8,438 nucleotides of DNA from Caldora sp. SIO3E6 (GTDB taxonomy: Bacteria; Cyanobacteriota; Cyanobacteriia; Cyanobacteriales; Coleofasciculaceae), in assembly GCA_010672185.1 (NCBI GenBank), contig JAAHHL010000235.1, positions 1 to 8,438 on the forward strand, written 5' to 3'. This document shows positions 1-6,866 of the stretch, piece by piece. The notes below the pieces were generated by a model, which was given only the letters and a program-made list of their open reading frames with translations, was not told the origin of the DNA and searched no databases. Numbering within the stretch: the stretch's first letter is position 1; each line of letters starts with the position of its first letter. Position numbers and translations under genes: made by a program.

Positions 1-1
1 T

Positions 2-73
2 CTGCCTCCTGCCTCCTGCCTCCTGCCTCCTGCCTCCTGCCTCCTGCCTCCTGCCTCCTGCCTCCTGCCTCCT
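2..73. repeat. Heptanucleotide tandem array (TGCCTCC)n, STRR-type
   Basis: About ten head-to-tail copies of the 7-mer TGCCTCC run without error from near the window edge to position 72. The array may extend beyond the window to the left. Heptameric short tandemly repeated repetitive (STRR) sequences are known from heterocystous cyanobacteria. The array ends 7 bases before the stop codon of the pentapeptide-repeat gene, so it lies directly in that gene's 3' flank. On the minus strand it reads as GGAGGCA repeats. There are no spacers, so this is not a CRISPR array. Confidence 0.95.
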
Positions 74-79
74 AAAAGC

Positions 80-583
80 TCAACAATCTTCATTCCTCAC
101 GCTTCCGTCAGGCATAGTAGTTTGGCAAAACTTGGAACCATTCAAGTTAGCCTTATCCAGGTGAGCATGATTAAGATCTGCCTGACGGAGATTCGCCCAA
201 CTTAAATGAGCTTGATCTAATTCTGCTCTACGGAGGTTGGCTCCAGCCATGAAAGTATGTTTGAGAATTGCTCCTTTGAGGTTAGCCTCAAAGAGGTCTG
301 CTTTAATCAGACTAGCTCGATGTAAATTGGCTTTGTGTAAGTCTGCTCCATTGAGAATTGCTTCATTCAGAACCGTTTTGTGCAGGTTAGCTTTAGTTAA
401 ATTAGCTCGATAAAGGTTAGCCCCAGTCAGGTTGGCTTCACTGAGGTTTGCCTGCTGCAAATTTGCTCTACTCAAGTTAACTCCAGTTAAATAAGCTTTA
501 CGCAAATCTGCTCCCTTCAGGTTGACTGCAGAAAAATCTCTTTCTCCTGCTAGATAGCGTTCCCTAAGTTCATTAGTATTCAT
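80..583 (-). CDS. Pentapeptide-repeat protein (right-handed quadrilateral beta-helix)
   Basis: This 167-residue protein is almost entirely A(D/N)LXX repeats. The central Leu/Phe/Met falls every five residues without a break from F17 to F152 (28 positions), which predicts one uninterrupted quadrilateral beta-helix of about seven coils. A short non-repeat N-terminus (MNTNELRERYLAGERD) caps one end. The C-terminus F152-CQTTMPDGSVRNEDC resembles the FCxTxMPDG ending common in cyanobacterial members. There is no signal peptide or membrane segment, so it is probably cytoplasmic. A good Shine-Dalgarno (AAGAGG, 591-596) lies 7 bases before the ATG and supports this start. Cyanobacteria carry many such genes of mostly unknown function; some family members mimic DNA and bind gyrase, but nothing here shows that. 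The gene is divergent from the one at 842. Confidence 0.95.
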   Translation of the reverse strand: MNTNELRERYLAGERDFSAVNLKGADLRKAYLTGVNLSRANLQQANLSEANLTGANLYRANLTKANLHKTVLNEAILNGADLHKANLHRASLIKADLFEANLKGAILKHTFMAGANLRRAELDQAHLSWANLRQADLNHAHLDKANLNGSKFCQTTMPDGSVRNEDC

Positions 584-841
584 AATTTTTCCTCTTAAGA
601 CTTTTGATTACTTCCTCTGTTAAAATGGAATAGTTATAGTGGGAAATTTTGATTAGTGAGAAATTAAGGTTCTAACAAGAGAAAGCGGATTGCTTGACTA
701 CCGCCCTAGTACACGGAAATAAGTGACCAGTGAAAAAAGCTGAAAAAGCTTACTGTAAAGGCTTTCTTGCTCTCGGCTCTACGACTATACTGCAAAGGTA
801 CTTTAGTACGTACATAACACATACAACAAATAATAATCGAT
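584..841. other. Divergent intergenic region
   Basis: This 258-base spacer separates two divergently transcribed genes and must hold both promoters. On the minus strand a -10-like TATAAC lies at 638-633 without a clear -35. On the plus strand a TATACT lies at 786-791 with only a poor -35. A small perfect inverted repeat, GTACT-TT-AGTAC (798-809), overlaps the palindrome GTACGTAC (806-813), 30-45 bases before the plus-strand ATG, and could be an operator. No coding potential was seen. Confidence 0.4.
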
Positions 842-1225
842 ATGCTAGGAACCTTTCAACAAAGTCATATCCGCATTGAAATAGAAGCAACCCACAAGGT
901 CATTCACGAAAGTCTGCTGTATTCCCAGCAATTACGTCAGTGGTTGTGGCCCCAACGTTTGTCAGAAGGGATGCCAGAACAACTCTGCCAGGGACTAACC
1001 TTCTCCAGTTGGATCGGACCAGTAGCAATTCAGCATCAGGTAGAGATAGCTGGCTCCAACTGTCTGCGTATGCTATTGAGTCAGGGTATTGACGGTTATC
1101 ATGAATGGTATTGGGGAGAAGGTTGGGTACAGTCTCGCCTGGAAGGGGTGTCTATGTTACCGTTAAATCTTGGTCAAAGCTTTAGTTTACTGCGGTTACG
1201 TCAATTTGTTAGTGGTAGGCAATGA
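842..1225 (+). CDS. Small SRPBCC (START/Bet v1-like) family protein, conserved cyanobacterial hypothetical
   Basis: The 127-residue protein begins with a beta strand (IRIEIEA, 10-16). It continues with a helix-like segment and a Trp-rich turn (HESLLYSQQLRQWLWP, about 22-37), then alternating strands (52-104), and ends in an amphipathic helix (about 107-124). This order matches the helix-grip fold of SRPBCC/polyketide cyclase-like proteins, which bind hydrophobic ligands, but that assignment is by fold pattern only. No catalytic residues can be named. There is no signal peptide or membrane helix. The ATG at 842 is the first possible ATG/GTG/TTG start after an in-frame TAA at 815-817. No strong Shine-Dalgarno precedes it. 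It is monocistronic in this window: upstream is the divergent pentapeptide gene, downstream is a convergent spacer. Confidence 0.65.
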   Translation: MLGTFQQSHIRIEIEATHKVIHESLLYSQQLRQWLWPQRLSEGMPEQLCQGLTFSSWIGPVAIQHQVEIAGSNCLRMLLSQGIDGYHEWYWGEGWVQSRLEGVSMLPLNLGQSFSLLRLRQFVSGRQ

Positions 1226-1267
1226 CAAGGGAGTCGTAGCGCGACACAGCTAAAATGGTGCTTTAGG

Positions 1268-1303
1268 GAGCTGAGGAAGCTGAGGGAGCTGAGGGAGCTG
1301 AGG
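1268..1303. repeat. Nine-nucleotide tandem repeat (GAGCTGAGG)4
   Basis: There are four consecutive 9-nt units: GAGCTGAGG, AAGCTGAGG, GAGCTGAGG, GAGCTGAGG. Only one base varies. They are followed by purine-rich AGGAGGAAGAGAG. The array lies in the 199-base spacer (1226-1424) between the convergent genes at 842 and 1425. Because it is a multiple of three it reads open in some frames, but those short frames have no other sign of coding. No convincing intrinsic terminator was found in this spacer. An inverted pair AGTAACT/AGTTACT (1377-1383 and 1414-1420) has a 30-base loop and no T run. Confidence 0.9.
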
Positions 1304-1424
1304 AGGAAGAGAGAACTGATAATTTTTGGATACTTAGCTAGGAAATCCCACCCAAAATTTCGTTCACCCCTCGTAGAGTAACTCAACGCCAGCAACATTA
1401 ACGAACTCGATTCAGTTACTGAAC

Positions 1425-2318
1425 CTACCGTGAGTTCTGGCATTGCTCCACAGCTGAAGGATTATCAAGACCAACTCTGGGGGAGGAGTTATCAGCAGTG
1501 AAGGCTGCAATATTGTAGTTGCGGTTGACTCTCTGTCCTGACAGACCAAGCGGCTCCAAATTGCCCCACCATTCAACATCAGCTTTATTTCTACGAATAG
1601 TGGCAGCAAAACAAGTGATAGCGCTTGACTGTTGGCGAGCGTACACAGCTCCAATCATTGTGTTTCCTTCACGGATATATGAGACATTTTTGCGGAGTGC
1701 CTGCTCGTAAAAGTTGTAGCTACCGACTGGTAGTCTATCAGAATGGTAGATGGTCTTATTTTGTGGTGGTAAACGTTTAACGCCATCAATTAGCCAACGA
1801 TCGGAACTTTGATCCCAAATAAAATTGAAGCGAACAGCTTGATTAACTTCTTTACCAGATTGCGACATCAGATATCGTAAATTTATGTCTACTGTAGAAT
1901 TAAATTCATCTACTGATACTAGCTCCGTACTTAGTACATCCACCCTGGTAACCTGAGTCCACCAATCTGTATAAGATTTGTAACCTTCTGGGTGAAGCGT
2001 GGGACTTTGCTGAAGTTCAGAAGATAAGGAGTTCCAAGCAGTTTGGTACTTGTCACTATTAATGGTGTCGTAGTAATCCCGCAAGGCTTTTTCTGGTGAT
2101 GCTTGTTCGATAGGTACTTTTTTTCTTTGATTTCGTTCCTCAGTATTATTGTTTTGTGTTCTACTATTTGTTTCTTGTGACTGGCTCTTTTGTAATGACT
2201 TCTGATTGCTCGATGGATTGAGCTTCGGCATGATAATTAATGCAATGATAATTGCACCAAAAATAGCACTAAAAATACTAACCCAGTCTTGCCAATCGAT
2301 AGTTTTATTTTTAGTCAC
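1425..2318 (-). CDS. Membrane-anchored NTF2-like domain protein, last gene of the T7SS-like operon
   Basis: The 297-residue protein has a short cytoplasmic start and one membrane segment (about residues 12-31, WVSIFSAIFGAIIIALIIMP). A polar Gln/Ser/Asn/Lys-rich linker follows (about 32-72). Residues 74-182 (SPEKALRDYYDTINSDKYQTAWNSL ... RWLIDGVKRL) form an NTF2-like domain of the type seen in cyanobacteria, including at the C-terminus of Ser/Thr kinases. The last ~115 residues are unrecognised, with two cysteines (C236, C293). With a positive-inside N-terminus (K3, K5) the domain would face the periplasm. The start codon is GTG: an in-frame TAA lies eight codons upstream and the next Met (M30) is inside the membrane segment. 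The Shine-Dalgarno is weak (AAAGAAA). It lies 29 bases after the long WXG100-like gene and is probably co-transcribed. A structural or assembly role in the apparatus is inference. Confidence 0.8.
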   Translation of the reverse strand: MTKNKTIDWQDWVSIFSAIFGAIIIALIIMPKLNPSSNQKSLQKSQSQETNSRTQNNNTEERNQRKKVPIEQASPEKALRDYYDTINSDKYQTAWNSLSSELQQSPTLHPEGYKSYTDWWTQVTRVDVLSTELVSVDEFNSTVDINLRYLMSQSGKEVNQAVRFNFIWDQSSDRWLIDGVKRLPPQNKTIYHSDRLPVGSYNFYEQALRKNVSYIREGNTMIGAVYARQQSSAITCFAATIRRNKADVEWWGNLEPLGLSGQRVNRNYNIAAFTADNSSPRVGLDNPSAVEQCQNSR

Positions 2319-2347
2319 TGTCTTTTTCTTTAAACGTATTTAACTAA

Positions 2348-3040
2348 TTATGATGAAGCTATTTCTTCATCATCTTCTCTTCTTTTTCTTTGCTTTTTGT
2401 TTACTTTTTTTAGGGAAGTTTCTTGGGAAGTTTGAAAGGATTCTTCTAGTTGTTCATCGAGAGTCATTGAACGAAGGGTTAAAGGTAAAGACTTATACTC
2501 GGCTATCATTTGCTGTTCTACAGGACTGATGGGTTCTGTTGAAAGTGAAATTGATGCAAGGGGAATTATCGCGAACAAACTAATAACTTTTTGTCCTATA
2601 TCCAACCAATCTCCACCCTTTTTAGACAAATCAAATGTCTTTTTTATTAGATCCAACCATGCTACACTATCCAAGCACTCTACACCCTTTTTAGTTAAAT
2701 CAACTGTCTTTTTAGTCGCATCAACTGTCACATTAACTGTCTTTTTAGCCAAATCAACTGTTAAATCAACTAGCTTGTTGTTTCGTTGTTGTGCAATCTT
2801 AATTTGTTGAGCTAAAAAAATGGTATAGCTTTTACATTTAGTAATCTCTTCTTCATAGGCAAATAACATTTTTTCAAAGATAGGCTCAAATTTGTTAAAT
2901 TGTTCATCATGCCAAGTGGATTTGAGATTCGACCATTGATTAGAGACCTTATTCCATTCCTGTTGTAAGGTTTCACAAAACTCATTTATCTGCTCTAGAA
3001 GAGAGTTGACATCTTCTACATTAAAGGAAGTTTTGCTCAT
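2348..3040 (-). CDS. WXG100-like protein (W-x-D variant) with repetitive C-terminal extension
   Basis: The 230-residue protein has an N-terminal helical hairpin (about 1-90) that aligns without gaps to the neighbouring 97-residue protein (about 40 of 90 residues identical by eye, including NQWSNL, DEQF and PIFEK). The canonical turn W-x-G is W43-H44-D45. The extension carries near-perfect 11-residue repeats, VDLTVDLAKKT (91-101) and VNVTVDATKKT (102-112), then VDLTKKG. A 23-residue-spaced copy follows (KKTVDLTKKGVECLD 110-124 against KKTFDLSKKGGDWLD 133-147). Next is a short hydrophobic stretch (152-166) and a highly charged tail (210-227, KKxxKKxRKRREDDEE). No known toxin domain is visible. 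It could be a secreted substrate with an amphipathic, membrane-active region. The strong Shine-Dalgarno GAGGAG (3045-3050) is 4 bases from the ATG. It lies 15 bases after the preceding gene. Confidence 0.8.
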   Translation of the reverse strand: MSKTSFNVEDVNSLLEQINEFCETLQQEWNKVSNQWSNLKSTWHDEQFNKFEPIFEKMLFAYEEEITKCKSYTIFLAQQIKIAQQRNNKLVDLTVDLAKKTVNVTVDATKKTVDLTKKGVECLDSVAWLDLIKKTFDLSKKGGDWLDIGQKVISLFAIIPLASISLSTEPISPVEQQMIAEYKSLPLTLRSMTLDEQLEESFQTSQETSLKKVNKKQRKRREDDEEIASS

Positions 3041-3055
3041 GGGGCTCCTCAGTAA

Positions 3056-3349
3056 TTATAATTCCTTCAGGCGACTTGCTAATTTTTGTTGTTTATCTGC
3101 ATTAATGTCAATTTGTTGTTGCACGAAATTGATATACTTCTCATTCTCTTGTTCTGCATAGTTGTATGCAGAAACTAATTTTTCAAATATTGGGGCAAAT
3201 TTATCAAATTGTTCATCGCGCCAAACAAGTTGAAGATTACTCCATTGATTTAAAACCCTTGACCATTCAGATCGCAGAACATCATGGAATTGTTCAAGCT
3301 CCCTTAAAAGAAGCTCTGCATCTTGACCATCAAATGAAGTTTGTGCCAT
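3056..3349 (-). CDS. WXG100-like protein (W-x-D variant), 97 residues
   Basis: The length and all-helical pattern fit the WXG100/ESAT-6-like hairpin, with two amphipathic helices of about 40 residues around a turn at residue 43. The turn reads W43-R44-D45 instead of W-x-G, the same change as in the following gene. Conserved aromatic and hydrophobic positions (W29, W36, F48, F51, F55) fit a hairpin core. A YxxxE string (Y62-E66) exists but sits inside the second helix, so it is not a convincing C-terminal type VII secretion signal. It is clearly a paralogue of the N-terminal domain of the 230-residue protein. It may dimerise with that protein or with the canonical WXG100 protein, as EsxA/EsxB do. 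The Shine-Dalgarno AAAGG (3360-3364) is 10 bases from the ATG. Confidence 0.82.
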   Translation of the reverse strand: MAQTSFDGQDAELLLRELEQFHDVLRSEWSRVLNQWSNLQLVWRDEQFDKFAPIFEKLVSAYNYAEQENEKYINFVQQQIDINADKQQKLASRLKEL

Positions 3350-3372
3350 GTTAAATTTTCCTTTTTGAATAC

Positions 3373-3648
3373 TTAATAACTTTGTTCAAATTCTTTCAAA
3401 ATTTCATCAAATCTTCTCAGCCAATCTAAAGCATCGTCACCAGCTTCCAAAGATCTTTTTACGGTTTCTGTTGTTTCTTGAAAATCTTTAGTAAATTTTT
3501 CTTTACTATCTCCTTTCCAAGACTCGTCGCATTTTCTCCATGCTGATTCAACAGCCTGAAATTTATCGCTAGTTAAATCTTGAAAGCTAGATAAAACATC
3601 AATAAACTTTGCTAGCTGTTGTTCATCAATATCAATGTCTCTTGACAT
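3373..3648 (-). CDS. WXG100-family (ESAT-6-like) protein
   Basis: The 91-residue protein has the family's usual length and a canonical motif, W44-K45-G46, between two predicted helices (about 8-40 and 48-88). The segment after the motif (DSKEKFTKDFQETTETVKRSL) is typical of helix 2. There is no signal peptide, as expected for WXG100 proteins exported as folded helical dimers by an FtsK/SpoIIIE ATPase. No YxxxD/E secretion motif is seen; the C-terminus ends W77-LRRFDEILKEFEQSY. It lies 12 bases after the ATPase gene, and its Shine-Dalgarno GGGAGG overlaps the end of that gene's stop codon, suggesting coupled translation. It is the most likely direct partner or substrate of the ATPase. Confidence 0.9.
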   Translation of the reverse strand: MSRDIDIDEQQLAKFIDVLSSFQDLTSDKFQAVESAWRKCDESWKGDSKEKFTKDFQETTETVKRSLEAGDDALDWLRRFDEILKEFEQSY

Positions 3649-3655
3649 AATTGGG

Positions 3656-3661
3656 CCTCCC
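3656..3661 (-). promoter_or_regulatory. Strong Shine-Dalgarno of the WXG100 gene, touching the ATPase stop codon
   Basis: On the minus strand GGGAGG lies 7 bases before the ATG at 3648. It shares a base with the TAG stop (3663-3661) of the ATPase gene. It is by far the best ribosome site in the operon. The ATPase and two-TM genes have no clear site. This predicts that the WXG100 protein is made in excess over the ATPase. Confidence 0.8.
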
Positions 3662-6600
3662 TAAGGTGTAGAACGTTTTTGAAATTGACAATTATATTCA
3701 GCGATTTCTGCCTTTGTTGGAACAGCATAAGGCTTAAATTTTTCTAAACCTTTTGTTGCTGAATCATCGTGGAAATAAGCTCTTAATCTTGGTAAACTTT
3801 GAGCATAGGTTTCTCCCAATAAGAGTCGAGAATCCTCTTTAGGCATTGCTAAACCAACACGCAAGTCAAAATGGGTTAGCCAAGAACGGTTATCACCTGT
3901 CAGTTTCAGAAAAGCCTTCATATCTTCCAGCCAGAGAATAGTATGAATTCCTAACTCAGAGCCTTGCGAGATTAGTTTAAGAAGTTTTTCAGCATCTTCC
4001 GAGGGTTCTTCATTACGGCGACCCATAACAGGACGTAAATTTTGTGCTCGGTTTAATCCTCCTACAGCATACACAAAAAATAAAGATTGTCCTAATTCAT
4101 CTGGATTTTGCTCTGGATTTTGTTCTCTTTGTTTTAAACGCCTTTCAAATTCCTCATAGGTCTGTGTTAGCAGGGTTGTAGACTTAACAACCTTGGTTTC
4201 TGGCTCTGCAAAACGCTTAGCAACAACTGTTGGAAAATAAGCTTGGAAAGCATTTCTAAAATTAATTGTCATTTCTGTCCAGTGATTCTCATCATCAGGA
4301 ATAGACAAATCAATAATTCTAAACTGTGCTTTCTGTGGCTGATAACAATGGATTAAGCTAATTAAAATACTACCGATAATTCCAAAAATAACTTCTTCCG
4401 ATGAGCCAATCAATAGCATATTGCTACGGGGGCGACGACGGAAAATAGCGTGAGTGTGATTCCCAATTTGCATTGCCTCTCCTAGCCAAGCGACTCCCGG
4501 AGTCTCTTGTACTATCCAATCAGGTTCCTTCAAAATTTGTTTATTAATCTCTTTTAAAGAAAGCCAGTGATTCATTGATGATAATTGAAGCAACTGACGG
4601 TTATGATCTAATTTAGTTGGTCGAGACCCGTTAAAAAGAATCAATGGTTCTCGACGTTGATAATTATTGCTAGTTTTTATTGACTGGATATGAAGTAATG
4701 CCTTGTGTCTTTCCTGTGATGAAATATTAGCTACTTGACCAATTTCATTTTGGTTTCTCTTGCCATAGTCTTTATTATAGATAACTTTGCCCGGTTTATC
4801 TAACAAATCAACTGCATCTGTATTCCCTTCGGCTAAGACAGCAGTTGCTGTACTCTTATCCATTTGCTGTGCCATTCTGAGATCAATTTGTGAATAAAGA
4901 CCTCGACTCATATTGGGAACATTAGGAGATTGAGAGGCAATTAATAGATGAATCCCAAAAGCACGTCCTTGGCGAGTTATGTTGTCCATAATCTGGTTGA
5001 GATTTTGGGTAATCCTATCACTTTCTTGGAATAGATACTGAAACTCATCAATTACAACCAAGATACGAGGCATTTTTTCTCCAGTTTTATCCCTGTAGTC
5101 TTGTAATTTACTTAAATTACCTGCGGATTTAAACTTGATACTGCGTTCTTCTATTTGTTGATTAATATATTTTAAAACGCTTAAACCAAATTCACGATCG
5201 CTTTCAATAGATATAACTTTGGCATGAGGTAATGCTTTATCTTCGTTTAATTCTTCAGAAGCCTTTTCTCCCTTTTCTGGATCGACATAAATTTGAAATT
5301 CTACTCCTTCTTTAAAATCTAGTAAGTATAGTTCCAATTCATCGGGAGAATATTTCATTGCCAAGCTAATGATAATAGCATGAAGTGTATAACTTTTCCC
5401 AGAACCAGTTTTACCGGCTAATAGACCATGACTGGTTAGTTGATTATCTTCGTTTTCTCCTAACCAAAATTCTAGCTTATCCATTGCCCCCATTAACCCA
5501 ATAGGAGCTCTCATTTCTCTACGACTATCACCAGACCATTCTTGTTGAGGATAGAGTTCTGAAAATGAAAGAGTTTCAACATTAATCTTTTTAGCTGCGT
5601 CTGTAACCAACTCTATTATTTTATTATATTGTTCCTGCGGTGGCGGTGTATCTAATCTTACTTGAAAGACCAAGTTATTGGGCAAATTCAACTCAAATAA
5701 ATCCTTAAAGACTAAGTTATCGGGCAAATTCAACTCCAATAAATCCTTTACTTCTTCTATTGGATTTAAAACGGTACAAAAATCATAAAAAGTTCTGTAG
5801 TCAAAATTTCTCGGTCTTTCCAAAGATTGATCTATATGTAAAACGACATAAACACCGGCTTTGGAACCATTCAAAAGTATGCTTTTGAGATCTTCCCAGG
5901 AATGATTATCAAAACCACTGGGGAAATCAGCAATAAAGAGATAACGATAGGCTTCTGCAACAGATTTGGCTGCTACATTATAAGCTTCTATAGTTTCATA
6001 ATTGTTGCCTAAATAGTTTTGTAAAACTTGCTCAATATGTTCCGTTACGCCTCGCAATTGTTCTCGTATGTCGTCACTGCGTGTATAGGTTTTCTGGCCT
6101 GAAATAAATTTATGTAGATTTTTGAAAGGAAAGGTATTTCCCATACTTACAGGATCGATAAATATTCCTTTTAACTTTCTTATTGGGAACGTGCTAATTA
6201 CTCTCAATGCAATAGATTCTATACCAGAGAGTGCTGCTTGTCGAGATTCAGCAGTACGGCTAAAAATTGCAATATGTCCCGGTTGAAAGTTGGGAAACTC
6301 ATTAGAAAAGTCCCGAATTGGAACAAGTGCTGGAATCTTCTTTGGTGGCTCGACTTGCTCGATCAAAAACTCCCCAATGCGCAATACACCAGGCGCAAGA
6401 CCTTGCATTGGAGGCTGATAACTATTATCACTACTGTATGGATTCCATTGTGGATTGTCCCAAGGCAGTGATAATAAACGAGGAACATCAAATGCGACTC
6501 TTAAGTTAGCAATTGGTTGTTGTTGTTGTTGCCATACTTGTTGAAATAAATGATTCTGTCTGTTTGCATTTTTGCGAGCTAAATCAATACATTCAATAGC

Positions 6601-6801
6601 CTTGGCAATATTATACAAGCCATCATTTCTGCATTGTTTTATTTGTTCATTGATATTTTTTTCAGTATCTGCAATTTTCTTAGATAATAATTTTTCTTCT
6701 TGATTAATTTTATATTGCAGTTCTTTTTTTTGAATATGTTTTATTTTTTGTTCTTCATTTAATTCGCGTATCTCTTTGAATATTTTTAATAAACCTTTCA
6801 T
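3661..6801 (-). CDS. FtsK/SpoIIIE-family ATPase, EccC/EssC-like, three P-loop modules, no membrane segment
   Basis: The 1046-residue protein starts with a charged coiled-coil (about 1-60) and a Q-rich stretch (87-96), followed by three FtsK-like modules. Module 1 (about 160-345) is degenerate: SRTAESRQ (181-188) stands where GxxxxGKS should be, and the Walker B strand YLFIADFP has D292 but no following Glu. Module 2 (about 435-700) is intact: Walker A GKTGSGKS (463-470), Walker B ILVVIDEF with D585/E586, and IASQSP (621-626) as the polar sensor strand. Module 3 (about 770-1020) is degenerate: GSSEEVIF (799-806) replaces the P-loop and Y911 replaces the Walker B Asp. Multi-module FtsK/SpoIIIE proteins next to WXG100 genes are the motors of type VII secretion, but EccC/EssC proteins normally have two N-terminal membrane helices, absent here. 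The linker between modules 1 and 2 holds a 14-residue tandem duplication (352-379). Confidence 0.93.
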   Translation of the reverse strand: MKGLLKIFKEIRELNEEQKIKHIQKKELQYKINQEEKLLSKKIADTEKNINEQIKQCRNDGLYNIAKAIECIDLARKNANRQNHLFQQVWQQQQQPIANLRVAFDVPRLLSLPWDNPQWNPYSSDNSYQPPMQGLAPGVLRIGEFLIEQVEPPKKIPALVPIRDFSNEFPNFQPGHIAIFSRTAESRQAALSGIESIALRVISTFPIRKLKGIFIDPVSMGNTFPFKNLHKFISGQKTYTRSDDIREQLRGVTEHIEQVLQNYLGNNYETIEAYNVAAKSVAEAYRYLFIADFPSGFDNHSWEDLKSILLNGSKAGVYVVLHIDQSLERPRNFDYRTFYDFCTVLNPIEEVKDLLELNLPDNLVFKDLFELNLPNNLVFQVRLDTPPPQEQYNKIIELVTDAAKKINVETLSFSELYPQQEWSGDSRREMRAPIGLMGAMDKLEFWLGENEDNQLTSHGLLAGKTGSGKSYTLHAIIISLAMKYSPDELELYLLDFKEGVEFQIYVDPEKGEKASEELNEDKALPHAKVISIESDREFGLSVLKYINQQIEERSIKFKSAGNLSKLQDYRDKTGEKMPRILVVIDEFQYLFQESDRITQNLNQIMDNITRQGRAFGIHLLIASQSPNVPNMSRGLYSQIDLRMAQQMDKSTATAVLAEGNTDAVDLLDKPGKVIYNKDYGKRNQNEIGQVANISSQERHKALLHIQSIKTSNNYQRREPLILFNGSRPTKLDHNRQLLQLSSMNHWLSLKEINKQILKEPDWIVQETPGVAWLGEAMQIGNHTHAIFRRRPRSNMLLIGSSEEVIFGIIGSILISLIHCYQPQKAQFRIIDLSIPDDENHWTEMTINFRNAFQAYFPTVVAKRFAEPETKVVKSTTLLTQTYEEFERRLKQREQNPEQNPDELGQSLFFVYAVGGLNRAQNLRPVMGRRNEEPSEDAEKLLKLISQGSELGIHTILWLEDMKAFLKLTGDNRSWLTHFDLRVGLAMPKEDSRLLLGETYAQSLPRLRAYFHDDSATKGLEKFKPYAVPTKAEIAEYNCQFQKRSTP
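5665..5748 (-). repeat. In-frame 42-bp tandem duplication inside the ATPase gene
   Basis: Two adjacent 42-base copies (5665-5706 and 5707-5748) differ at only three positions. They encode KDLLELNLPDNLVF (352-365) and KDLFELNLPNNLVF (366-379) in the linker between the degenerate first and intact second ATPase modules. The reading frame is kept. The few differences suggest a fairly recent duplication. Confidence 0.93.
6517..6531 (-). repeat. CAA trinucleotide run (Gln tract) in the ATPase gene
   Basis: Five consecutive CAA codons on the minus strand encode Q91-Q95, between the N-terminal coiled-coil and the first ATPase module. The run probably marks a flexible, length-variable linker. Confidence 0.85.
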
Positions 6802-6866
6802 GGTCGTTTTTTGATGTTGAGTTTAACTTAGCAAGCAAAAAAAGAACTTGAGTACAAAATATTGTG

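Noticed and set aside
2..73. A repeat array that might be taken for CRISPR
   Set aside because: The units are 7 bases long and contiguous, with no spacers and no cas genes nearby.
1226..1424. A terminator for the converging genes
   Set aside because: Only weak inverted repeats (GTCG/CGAC near 1231-1243; AGTAACT/AGTTACT with a 30-base loop) and no T run were seen.
1412..1710. Open frames of 60-80 codons on both strands near the 3' end of the NTF2-like gene
   Set aside because: They overlap the clearly coding frame of the NTF2-like protein and show no features of their own.
2529..2810. A 93-codon plus-strand frame
   Set aside because: It is the antisense shadow of the repeat-rich part of the long WXG100-like gene; its apparent repeats come from that gene.
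3172..3184. A YxxxE string in the 97-residue WXG protein as a type VII secretion signal
   Set aside because: It lies in the middle of the predicted second helix and not after it, and the 230-residue paralogue lacks the acidic residue at the matching place.
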